DNA from: Nocardia jinanensis
GTDB lineage: Bacteria > Actinomycetota > Actinomycetes > Mycobacteriales > Mycobacteriaceae
DNA: 64,000 nt
Assembly (NCBI RefSeq): GCF_014645735.1
Contig: NZ_BMMH01000001.1
Coordinates: 806,001 to 870,000 of the forward strand
Reading direction: 5' to 3'
The notes below the pieces were generated by a model. That model had not been told where the DNA came from. It was given only the letters and a program-made list of their open reading frames with translations, and did not search any database. This document shows, piece after piece, positions 8,999 to 16,351 of this stretch (positions are counted from its first letter, which is position 1; the number at the start of each line of letters is the position of its first letter). Both the position numbers and the translations under genes were made by a program.

Positions 8999-10381
8999 CT
9001 CCGCGAACCGTCCGATCGCGAGAACGAGATCGTCGGAATGCCGGGGCCCCACGATCTGCAAACCCACCGGCAGTCCGTCGCTCGTGTACCCGGCCGGGAT
9101 ACTCAGCGCGGGCTGCTGGGTGAGGTTGAACGGATAGGTGTAGGGCGTCCAGTCCGGCCAGTCCGCCATTCCGCTACCGGGTGGGACGTCGTGGCCGGCC
9201 GCGAACGCGGGAATCGGGACCGTGGGTGTGATGAGGATGTCGTAGGCCGTGTGGAACGTGCCCATGGTGATCGCCACCTGGGCGGCGACGGCGCGGGCAT
9301 CGAGATAGTCGGTCGCGGCGAGGGTTTCACCGTGTTCCCAGACCCGGCGCAGTCCGGGATCCGCATTCTCCCGGGCACCCGGAGGGAAGGCCGCGAGCAT
9401 GGCGGCGGCGCCTGCGGCCCACATGACGTCGAAGGCTTCCCGCGGGTCGGTGAACCCTGGATCGGCCGCCGACACGCGCAGCCCCGCCGCCTCGAGTACC
9501 CGTACGGCCCCGGACACGATCGCCTCGACCTCCGGGTCGGGCCGTACATAGCCGAGCGTCGGAGAGTAGGCGGCGGTCACGCCGCGGACATCACGCTGGA
9601 TCTGGCCGCGGAAGGTGGTCAGGGTGGGCGCGAGCGCGGTGGGGTCGCGCGGGTCGGGGAGAGCGAGAATATCCAGCATCAGCGCGGCGTCCTCGACCGT
9701 GCGGGTCAGTGGGCCCGCATGGGCGAGCGGGCCGAACGGACTGGCCGGGTACAGCGGGATGCGGCCGTGGGTCGGTTTGAAACCCACGATCCCGCAGAAA
9801 GAAGCAGGGATACGGACACTGCCGCCGCCGTCGGTGCCGACCGAGACCGGACCCATACCCCCCGCGACCGCCGCGGCGCTACCGCCGGAGGATCCACCGG
9901 CGGTGCGGGTGGGGTCGACGGGGTTACGGGTGATCCCGGTGAGCGGGCTGTCCGTCACACCCTTCCAGGCGATCTCGGGGGTGGTGGTCTTACCGACCAT
10001 CACCATGCCGTCCTCTCGGACCCGGGCCGCGACGGGACTGTCCACCGTCCAGGGGCCTTCCGGGCCGATGCTCAGGGAACCTCGGCGGGTGGGCCAGTCC
10101 TCGGTGAGAAAAATATCCTTGATCGAGATCGGGACGCCGTCGAGCAGGCCGCGGACGTGCCCGGACTGCCAGCGGGCCTCGGAATCCTTGGCCTGCACCA
10201 GCGCCCGGTCGGGGTCGACCAGGCAGAAGGCGTTGATATCGGTATCGCGCGCGGTGATGGCGGCGAGCACGGCCTCGGTGGCTTCGACCGGGGACAGGGT
10301 CCCGGCGGCGTAGGCCGAGACCAGTTCGACCGCGGTCATCTCGACGGGGTCGGTCGGTCGGGCGGTCTCGGGGTGGCTCAT
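8951..10381 (-). CDS. Amidase signature family enzyme
   Basis: Amide hydrolase of 476 aa with the Ser-cisSer-Lys triad: Lys88 in GVPISIKDIF, the Gly/Ser loop AGGSSGGSAAA (Ser164/165), and nucleophile Ser188 in GTDGGGSVRIPASFCG. The substrate is unknown. It overlaps the upstream dehydrogenase gene by 4 bp (ATGA), and GGAGGG lies 8 nt before the ATG, so translation is coupled. The last 15 or so residues (LSAAPSAPLAGPC) are encoded by the dispersed 3'-flank repeat, so the native C-terminus has probably been replaced. It belongs to the GntR-controlled island. Confidence 0.92.
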   Translation of the reverse strand: MSHPETARPTDPVEMTAVELVSAYAAGTLSPVEATEAVLAAITARDTDINAFCLVDPDRALVQAKDSEARWQSGHVRGLLDGVPISIKDIFLTEDWPTRRGSLSIGPEGPWTVDSPVAARVREDGMVMVGKTTTPEIAWKGVTDSPLTGITRNPVDPTRTAGGSSGGSAAAVAGGMGPVSVGTDGGGSVRIPASFCGIVGFKPTHGRIPLYPASPFGPLAHAGPLTRTVEDAALMLDILALPDPRDPTALAPTLTTFRGQIQRDVRGVTAAYSPTLGYVRPDPEVEAIVSGAVRVLEAAGLRVSAADPGFTDPREAFDVMWAAGAAAMLAAFPPGARENADPGLRRVWEHGETLAATDYLDARAVAAQVAITMGTFHTAYDILITPTVPIPAFAAGHDVPPGSGMADWPDWTPYTYPFNLTQQPALSIPAGYTSDGLPVGLQIVGPRHSDDLVLAIGRFAELCLSAAPSAPLAGPC

Positions 10382-11361
10382 TCTGAGGCCCTCCTTCGGC
10401 CGGGCACGTACCCCAGCGTTTTGTCGACGACATTGTCCAGCGGACGGCCGGCCGACCAGCGGTCGAAATTGGCGGCGAACGCGGAGACCATCTCGGCACG
10501 CCAGCCGATGAAATCACCGGAATTGTGCGGCGTGACGCGTGCGGTGGGCAGTGTCCACAGTGGATGGCCGGACGGTAGCGGCTCCGGGTCGACCACGTCC
10601 AGTGCGGCACCGGCGATCCCGCCCGAGCGCAGCGCGCCGACGAGATCGTCGGTCACCACCAGTTCGCCGCGTCCCACATTGATGAACCGGGCGTGCGGCT
10701 TCATGGCGCCGAACGCGCGAGCGTCGAACATGTGCCGGGTGCGGTCGGTGAGCGGGGCGATGGCGACGACGTAGTCGGCGCAGGGAAGTTCGGCGTACAG
10801 ATCGGTGGTCACGACACCGAAGTCCGGATCGTCGTTGCGCGCCCGGCGGCCGACCGCGCGCACCCGCATCCCGGCGGCACGCAGCAGACCGGCGATGGCG
10901 CGGCCGATCGCCCCGGTCCCGACGACCAGCGCGGTGGATCCCGCGATACGCTCGGATTCGCGATGCTTCCAGACCTGTTGCTGCTGTAAACGATTGGAGC
11001 CGGTGAGATCCTTGGCGAAATCGAGAATCTGCCCGAGGACGTATTCGGCGATCGCGGTATCGAAGACGCCACGGGTGTTGGTGACGATCACCTCGCTGGC
11101 ACACAGTTCGGGGAACAGCACCGAATCGACACCGGTCGCGGCGATATGCACCCAGCGCAGCCGGTCGGCCGCGGGCCAGGCGCCGGGCAGTGCGCGCGTC
11201 TGGAAGTCGTAGACGAACAGCACCTGCGCGCCGGGCAGCGCGTCCGCCAATCCGGCGGAGTCGGTGTACCGCACTGCGGCCCGTGCACTCACCGGCGCCA
11301 TGAGGGCCGGATCGGGCGGCCGGCCACTGTGCACAACGGTGACAATTGGGCCCGATTCCAT
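10378..11361 (-). CDS. D-isomer-specific 2-hydroxyacid dehydrogenase
   Basis: NAD(P)-dependent 2-ketoacid reductase or 2-hydroxyacid dehydrogenase of 327 aa. The Rossmann motif is VVGTGAIGRAIAGLL (147-160). The catalytic set is Arg231 in INVGRGELV, Glu260 in DVVDPEPLPSGHP and His279 in RVTPHNSGD. It most resembles the CtBP/GhrA-like branch. Its ATG lies 7 nt after a TAnnnT hexamer on the minus strand, which suggests a leaderless transcript from the divergent promoter controlled by the island operator. It is followed by the amidase with a 4-bp overlap. The natural ketoacid is unknown; the product of the island's aminotransferase is a logical candidate. Confidence 0.92.
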   Translation of the reverse strand: MESGPIVTVVHSGRPPDPALMAPVSARAAVRYTDSAGLADALPGAQVLFVYDFQTRALPGAWPAADRLRWVHIAATGVDSVLFPELCASEVIVTNTRGVFDTAIAEYVLGQILDFAKDLTGSNRLQQQQVWKHRESERIAGSTALVVGTGAIGRAIAGLLRAAGMRVRAVGRRARNDDPDFGVVTTDLYAELPCADYVVAIAPLTDRTRHMFDARAFGAMKPHARFINVGRGELVVTDDLVGALRSGGIAGAALDVVDPEPLPSGHPLWTLPTARVTPHNSGDFIGWRAEMVSAFAANFDRWSAGRPLDNVVDKTLGYVPGRRRASE

Positions 11362-11362
11362 A

Positions 11363-11404
11363 TTGACACGGTATGGTCACATCGTATGATTGTCAACAAT
11401 CCGA
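11363..11404 (+). promoter_or_regulatory. Divergent promoter with GntR-type operator
   Basis: For the rightward genes: TTGACA (11363-11368), 16-bp spacer, TATGAT (11385-11390). The operator ATTGTCAACAATCCGA (11389-11404, dyad TTGT-CA-ACAA) overlaps the -10 end. On the other strand the operator itself supplies TTGACA (11396-11391), with TACCGT 17 bp on (11373-11368), placing the leftward start at or near the dehydrogenase ATG. One bound dimer could therefore block both directions. Confidence 0.7.
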
Positions 11405-11447
11405 TCGTTCTCGGAGGTCTTCCCGGCTGAGTGCGAGAGGGGCCGCA

Positions 11448-12188
11448 GTGGAGTTCGATTTTCCCGATATGGAGGGTCCGGTCGCGCAACGGGGCATCGG
11501 TGTGATCGCACCGTTCGACCTGGCGTTGGAGCGCGAACTCTGGCGCTGGGTGCCACTGGAGGTGAGCCTGCACCTTGCCCGCACACCGTATGAACCGGTG
11601 CCGGTGTCACTGGCCATGGCCGAACTGGTCTCCGACGCCGTGCATCTCACCGCCGCGACCCGCAATGTGCTGCACGTGGAACCCGAGGTCGTCGCCTATC
11701 TGTGCAACTCCGGCAGTTTCATCAAAGGGATCGAGTACGAGCGATCCCTGTGCGACACGATCTGCCGGGCCGGTGCCGCCAACGCGGTCACCACCTCCGG
11801 AGCCCTGCTCGAAGCCATCCGGCATCTCAACATCGGGCAGATCTCCATCATGACCCCCTACGACGAACTCCTGACCGGCAAACTCCGCGATTTCCTCGAC
11901 GAAGCGGGCTGCACCGTGGTCCGCTCCGAACATCTGGGTCTCGGCGGCGGTATCTGGAAGGTCAACTACCGCACCATCGCCGAACGCATCCTCGGCGCCG
12001 ACGACCCCCGAGCCGAGGCGATCTTCGTCAGCTGTACCAATCTGCCCACCTACGACATCATCGAGCCGCTGGAGAAAATGGTGGGCAAACCGATTCTCAC
12101 CGCCAACCAGCTCACCATGTGGGCCTGCCTCGGGCGGATGAAACTGCCGATGATGGGGCCCGGCCGGTGGCTCCTGGAAGTCTTCTGA
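11448..12188 (+). CDS. Asp/Glu racemase-fold enzyme (maleate isomerase/AMDase superfamily), two-Cys form
   Basis: A 246-aa protein of the Asp/Glu/hydantoin racemase superfamily closest in look to maleate cis-trans isomerases and arylmalonate decarboxylases. Both catalytic cysteines are present: Cys86 in VVAYLCNSGSFIKG and Cys196 in AIFVSCTNLPTYDII, followed by GKPILTANQLTMWACL. The GTG at 11448 is preceded by GAGAGGGG; the frame continues upstream, but that stretch lies in the promoter. It is the first gene of a three-gene operon with its paralogue and the GntR regulator. The substrate is not readable; a racemisation, isomerisation or decarboxylation of a small diacid or amide is expected. 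Confidence 0.85.
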   Translation: MEFDFPDMEGPVAQRGIGVIAPFDLALERELWRWVPLEVSLHLARTPYEPVPVSLAMAELVSDAVHLTAATRNVLHVEPEVVAYLCNSGSFIKGIEYERSLCDTICRAGAANAVTTSGALLEAIRHLNIGQISIMTPYDELLTGKLRDFLDEAGCTVVRSEHLGLGGGIWKVNYRTIAERILGADDPRAEAIFVSCTNLPTYDIIEPLEKMVGKPILTANQLTMWACLGRMKLPMMGPGRWLLEVF

Positions 12189-12233
12189 AACACCATGTCC
12201 CCGAACGGAACCCAGCCCAGGAACGGAGTCCTC

Positions 12234-12965
12234 ATGCCGGTACCGACGATCGGTTTCATCTACCCCGACCACGCCGCGGAGGACGACTACCCCAGGGCCG
12301 AGTCGATACTCGGTGTCCGGCTGCCGGTCGCCCATATCTACGGCACCGACCTGCACGCGGTCCCGGAACTGCTGGATCTGGGCAGCCCCGGCAAGCTCCG
12401 GCACGGGGCCGCGCAACTGGCCGCGCACGATCCGCAGGTGGTCGTATGGGCCTGTACCTCCGGCAGCTTCGTACGCGGCCCGGACGGCGCCCGCGAACAG
12501 GTCCGCGAGCTGGCAAAGGCCGCGGGAGTGCCCGCCACCAGCACCAGTTTCGCGTTCGTGGAGGCCGCCCGGGCGCTCGGCGTAGAGCGGGTGGCGGTGG
12601 CGGCGAGCTATCCCGACGAGGTCGCACGCCTGTTCACCGATTTCCTGGCAGCTGCCGGGATCACGATCGTGGCATTCGGGAGCGCGGGTATCGAAACCGC
12701 TGCGGAGGTGGGCACGCTCACCGCCGAGCAGGTGCTCGAACTCGCGGTCGCAGGCGACCATCCCGAGGCGGAGGCGCTGCTGATCCCCGATACCGCCATG
12801 CACACGCTCGAGGTGCTGCCGCGACTGGAGGCCGCGCTGGGCAAACCGGTGCTCACCGCCAACCAGGTCACGATCTGGGAAGGATTGCGGCTCGCCGGCG
12901 CGACCCCGATATCGTCGTCGCTGGGCGCATTGTTCGCGGAAAGGTCTGTCCATGTCGGTGGTTGA
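12234..12965 (+). CDS. Asp/Glu racemase-fold enzyme, paralogue lacking the second catalytic Cys
   Basis: A 243-aa paralogue of the preceding protein. The first-site Cys74 is kept in VVWACTSGSFVRG. The second-site Cys is replaced by Asp186 in ALLIPDTAMHTLEVL, although the flanking GKPVLTANQVTIWEGLRLAG aligns closely. A two-base racemase mechanism is therefore not available to it alone. It may be a decarboxylase/isomerase variant, a single-Cys enzyme or a partner subunit. The ATG at 12234 has GGAACGGAG upstream and is preferred over ATG 12195. It begins 45 bp after the first paralogue and overlaps the GntR start by 14 bp. Confidence 0.83.
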   Translation: MPVPTIGFIYPDHAAEDDYPRAESILGVRLPVAHIYGTDLHAVPELLDLGSPGKLRHGAAQLAAHDPQVVVWACTSGSFVRGPDGAREQVRELAKAAGVPATSTSFAFVEAARALGVERVAVAASYPDEVARLFTDFLAAAGITIVAFGSAGIETAAEVGTLTAEQVLELAVAGDHPEAEALLIPDTAMHTLEVLPRLEAALGKPVLTANQVTIWEGLRLAGATPISSSLGALFAERSVHVGG

Positions 12966-13632
12966 TTTCGAACCGGTCAATCAGCGGTCCACGGCCGAGA
13001 TGATCGCGGACAAGCTGCGCGAGGCGATCGTGCGCGGCGGACTCGAACCGGGGGCGCAGCTGGGTGAGGCCGATCTGGCCGCGCAGTTCGGGGTCTCGCG
13101 GGGACCGGTACGGGAGGCGATGCAGCGACTGGTGTCGGAAGGCTTACTGCACAGCATCCGCAACCGCGGGATCTTCGTCATCGAACTGACACTCGCCGAC
13201 GTGGTCGATATCTATCGGTCCCGGACGGCCATCGAGGGCGGCGCCCTCACCCTGATCCTCGACGGCCGCCGCGAGATCGCCTACGAGGCGCTGGCGCCGA
13301 GCGTCGCGACCATGCTCGAACGGGCCGAGGCGCATGATGCCGCCGGGGTCTCCGATGCCGACCGGCAGTTCCACGAGGCGCTGGTCGCGGCCGCCGGAAG
13401 CGCGCGGCTGGTCCGGGCGGCGCGAACGCTGCTGATCGAAACCAGGATGTGCCTCGGCGCCCTGCAGACCACCTACCCCGATCTGCGGGAACAGGCCCAG
13501 GAACATGTGGCATTGCGCGAGGCGATCGGGGCCGCGGCGGTACCGCGGGTGCACCAGATGCTGCGCGACCATATGGACGACGCGGTCCAGCGGCTGCGCG
13601 TCCGGTACGCCGGAGAACCGATCCCCGGCTGA
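12952..13632 (+). CDS. GntR family regulator, FadR/FCD subfamily
   Basis: A 226-aa repressor. The N-terminal winged helix runs from about residue 10 to 75 (ADKLREAIVRGGLEPGAQLGEADLAAQFGVSRGPVREAMQRLVSEGLL). An all-helical FCD effector domain follows, with conserved polar residues in DRQFHEALVAAAGSARL and a C-terminal HxxMLRDHMDDAV segment. It is the last gene of the racemase-fold operon, overlapping the second paralogue. The twin ATTGTCAACAATCCGA sites in the island have the spacing expected for its operator. The FCD ligand is usually a small organic acid of the local pathway. Confidence 0.93.
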   Translation: MSVVDFEPVNQRSTAEMIADKLREAIVRGGLEPGAQLGEADLAAQFGVSRGPVREAMQRLVSEGLLHSIRNRGIFVIELTLADVVDIYRSRTAIEGGALTLILDGRREIAYEALAPSVATMLERAEAHDAAGVSDADRQFHEALVAAAGSARLVRAARTLLIETRMCLGALQTTYPDLREQAQEHVALREAIGAAAVPRVHQMLRDHMDDAVQRLRVRYAGEPIPG

Positions 13633-13641
13633 CCGGGTCGA

Positions 13642-14541
13642 TCAGTCGATCAACCCGCGCGGCCGCACCACCAGCACCGGTGCCGCACGGTTACCCTTCT
13701 CCTGGAGCAGGGCGATCACTTTCTCGTCGGCGGTGAGGGCGGCGTATACGCCCGCCGTCCCGACCGGTTCCAGCCAGCGACCGTCCCGCAGCTTCTCCGC
13801 TTCGCCGGCGTCGATGCTTCGCCGCGGAAAGGACAGCCGCACCGCGGTATCGATATCCAGGCTGGGCGCCGGATCCTCGGCCAGTTCCTCCAGCGTGCGC
13901 GCGTGCTCCAGCGTGAACGGTCCTACGCGGGTGCGCCGCAACGCGGTCAGATGGCCCCCCACCCCGAGCGCCGCACCGAGATCGCGTGCCAGCGCCCGGA
14001 TATAGGTGCCCGATGAACAGTCGACCGCCACATCCAGATCGACCAGACCCTCCGCCGGGAGATCGCGGCGCTCCAGCACGTCGAACCGGGAGACGGTGAC
14101 CGGCCGCGCCGCGAGTTTCACTTCTTCACCGGCGCGATGCCGGGCATAGGCGCGTTCCCCGTCGACCTTGATCGCGCTCACGGTGGCCGGAACCTGCTGG
14201 ATCTCACCGGTGAGAGTGGCGACGACCCGCGCGATCCCGGCGTCGGTGACTCCACCGGCCGCCACGGTGGTGAGCACCTCCCCCTCCGCGTCGTCGGTGG
14301 TGGTGGATCGGCCCAGACGGATGGTCGCGGTATAGCTCTTCGTGGTGAGAGTGAGCAGTCCCAGCAGTTTGGTGGCGCGTTCCACACCGAGCACCAGCAC
14401 TCCGGTGGCCATCGGGTCGAGCGTGCCCGCATGGCCGACCTTCTTGGTGCGCAACAGTTTCCGCGCCTTCGCCACGATATCGTGGCTGGTGGGACCGCCG
14501 GGTTTGTCGACGATCAGCAGACCGCCCAGGAGATCGGCCAT
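13642..14541 (-). CDS. truB: tRNA pseudouridine(55) synthase
   Basis: Makes the T-loop pseudouridine 55 in tRNA. Catalytic Asp42 lies in KVGHAGTLDPMATGVLVLG, and the family motifs LLIVDKPGGPTSHDIV and CSSGTYIRALARDLG are present. At 299 aa it is full length with a C-terminal PUA-like extension (RDGRWLEPVGTAGVYAALTADEKVIALL). The ATG at 14541 overlaps the last base of the pptT stop, so translation is coupled. The downstream neighbour is the GntR gene of the accessory island, convergent, with 9 bp between the stops. truB-pptT order is as in mycobacteria. Confidence 0.97.
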   Translation of the reverse strand: MADLLGGLLIVDKPGGPTSHDIVAKARKLLRTKKVGHAGTLDPMATGVLVLGVERATKLLGLLTLTTKSYTATIRLGRSTTTDDAEGEVLTTVAAGGVTDAGIARVVATLTGEIQQVPATVSAIKVDGERAYARHRAGEEVKLAARPVTVSRFDVLERRDLPAEGLVDLDVAVDCSSGTYIRALARDLGAALGVGGHLTALRRTRVGPFTLEHARTLEELAEDPAPSLDIDTAVRLSFPRRSIDAGEAEKLRDGRWLEPVGTAGVYAALTADEKVIALLQEKGNRAAPVLVVRPRGLID

Positions 14542-15209
14542 CAGCTGTGCGCGATCGCGGTCAGGATGAAGCTGCCGGTGATCCGCCAGCGTCCGTCGAA
14601 CGAGGTCAGCGGTAGCCCCCCGTCGCCGGTCTGCCCGGGTACCAGCAGCTGGGAGCGGAACGTGCCCGAGCCCGTGGTATCCGTGGCTTCGTCGACAGTG
14701 AAGGTGATGTGCGCGTCCTCGAATCCGAGCCAGCGCGTGGTCAGCGGGAACCACGCCTTGTAGGTGGCTTCTTTCGCACAGAACAGCAGCCGGTCCAGGT
14801 GTAGCGGGGAATCGCTGGTGCGCAACCACTCCCGTTCGGCGGGCAGGCTCACCGAATCCAGGACGCCTTCCGGGAGGATATCGTGCGGTTCGGCGTCGAT
14901 CCCGATCGAGCGATAGCGCAACTTGTGTGCCAGCGCCGCTCCGCGGAAACCGTCACAGTGGGTGAGGCTGCCGACGATTCCGCGCGGCCAGACCGGCGCG
15001 CCCCGCTCACCTTTGCCGATGGCCACAGCCGGCTCGCCCAGCTCGGCCAGAGCCAAGCGGGCGCAGTGCCGCGCGCCGATGAAGTCACGCCGCCGCTTGT
15101 CCACCGATTTCGCGATGAAATGCGCTTCGGCGGGATGCGGCTTCAGATCTTCCGGGTAGTCGAGCAACTCGGCGGAAGCGACGTCGGCGGGCAGGATTGT
15201 CTCGATCAT
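14541..15209 (-). CDS. pptT: 4'-phosphopantetheinyl transferase (Sfp/PptT type)
   Basis: Transfers phosphopantetheine from CoA to carrier domains of type I FAS, PKS and NRPS enzymes, and is needed for mycolate and siderophore synthesis in relatives. The 222-aa product starts MIETILPADVASAELL. It has the Mg/CoA motifs VGSLTHCDGFRG, SIGIDAEPHDILP and FCAKEATYKAWFPLT, and matches PptT of M. tuberculosis (Rv2794c) throughout. ATG 15209 is used; the upstream open frame is unsupported. It is co-oriented with the metallophosphoesterase upstream, as in mycobacteria. Confidence 0.96.
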   Translation of the reverse strand: MIETILPADVASAELLDYPEDLKPHPAEAHFIAKSVDKRRRDFIGARHCARLALAELGEPAVAIGKGERGAPVWPRGIVGSLTHCDGFRGAALAHKLRYRSIGIDAEPHDILPEGVLDSVSLPAEREWLRTSDSPLHLDRLLFCAKEATYKAWFPLTTRWLGFEDAHITFTVDEATDTTGSGTFRSQLLVPGQTGDGGLPLTSFDGRWRITGSFILTAIAHS

Positions 15210-15321
15210 CGCCGCCGAGCCTACTGGGTGCGCGCCCGGCGACGCCGGGCACTCCACCCACCGTCCGCACCTGGTGCCCGGGGTCCGGCCGTGGGCCGTC
15301 GCGCAGAGCCGGCCGAACCTC

Positions 15322-16281
15322 TCAATCGAGCCCGCGGCGCCGCTGTGCCTTGGCCCGCATTTCCGCCGCGGCCGCTGCCATCTCGGGGGTCACCCGGAAA
15401 TGACCGCCCCATTCGTTGAGATCGCCCGGGGCGTACTCGGGGTCGGGCAGGATCTGGCGCAGCAGCTTGTCGGGCTTACCGCGTTTCTGCCATTCCCGGG
15501 GATAGCCGAGCGAGACCTCCTCGAACCGAACGCCGTCGTGGAAGGTGGTCCGCGGGATGTGCAGATGACCGTAGACGGCGCACAGCACGTTGTAGCGAGT
15601 ATGCCAGTCGGCGGTGTGCTCGGTACCGCACCACAGTGCGAACTCGGGGTACCAGAGCATATCCGTCTGCTCGCGCAGCAGCGGGAAATGGTTGATCAGC
15701 ACCAGCGGGGTGCCCTCGGGCAGATTGTCGAGCTTACGCCGGGTGGCGCGCAGCCGGGCATCACACCAGGCGTCGCGGGTGAGGTAGGGATCCGGCGAGA
15801 GCAGGAACTCGTCGGTGGCCACAACATTGCGCTCCCGGGCGATGGCCAGGCCCTCTGCCTTGGTGCGCGCCCCCTCGGGCAGGAAGGAATAGTCGTAGAG
15901 CAGGAACAGCGGGGCGATGGTCACCGCACCACCGTGGGCCTCCGCGCCCGCCCCGGTCCACACCGGGAACGGATCCTCCGGAGTGAGCACATCCAGATCC
16001 CGGCACAGCGAGACCAGGTAGTCGTAGCGCGCCGCGCCGTGCATCTGCACCGGATCCTTGGCGGTGGTCCACAGTTCGTGGTTACCGGGCACCCAGATCA
16101 CGGTGGCGAACCGCTCCCGCAACAGTTTCAACGCCCAGCGGATATCGTCGCTGCGTTCGGCGACATCACCGGCGACGATCAGCCAGTCCTCCGGGGAGTC
16201 GGGACGGATATCCTCGACCACCGGTTTGTTGCCCTGGTGACCGACATGAATATCGCTCACCGCCATCAACTTGGGTATCAC
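15322..16281 (-). CDS. Calcineurin-like metallophosphoesterase (Rv2795c homologue)
   Basis: Binuclear-metal phosphoesterase of about 319 aa. The motif series is complete: MAVSDIHVGHQ, IVAGDVAERSDD, VIWVPGNHELW, LVLINHFPL and VYGHLHIPRT. The gene is conserved next to pptT in mycobacteria. In M. tuberculosis loss of the homologous hydrolase (PptH) relieves PptT inhibition, so a phosphopantetheinyl-hydrolase role is likely by homology. The GTG start is uncertain: 16281 and 16284 fit with AAGGTGGG just upstream, while the longer open frame is poorly conserved-looking. Confidence 0.92.
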   Translation of the reverse strand: MIPKLMAVSDIHVGHQGNKPVVEDIRPDSPEDWLIVAGDVAERSDDIRWALKLLRERFATVIWVPGNHELWTTAKDPVQMHGAARYDYLVSLCRDLDVLTPEDPFPVWTGAGAEAHGGAVTIAPLFLLYDYSFLPEGARTKAEGLAIARERNVVATDEFLLSPDPYLTRDAWCDARLRATRRKLDNLPEGTPLVLINHFPLLREQTDMLWYPEFALWCGTEHTADWHTRYNVLCAVYGHLHIPRTTFHDGVRFEEVSLGYPREWQKRGKPDKLLRQILPDPEYAPGDLNEWGGHFRVTPEMAAAAAEMRAKAQRRRGLD

Positions 16282-16351
16282 CACACCCACCTTCGCATAT
16301 CGCCTGTTCCGCCCGATACATCCGTACCGGAACACCTGCCGTGTCCCACGG

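Noticed and set aside
9038..10774. A 578-codon plus-strand frame
   Set aside because: Shadow of the amidase and dehydrogenase genes, which both have complete catalytic motifs and coupled starts.
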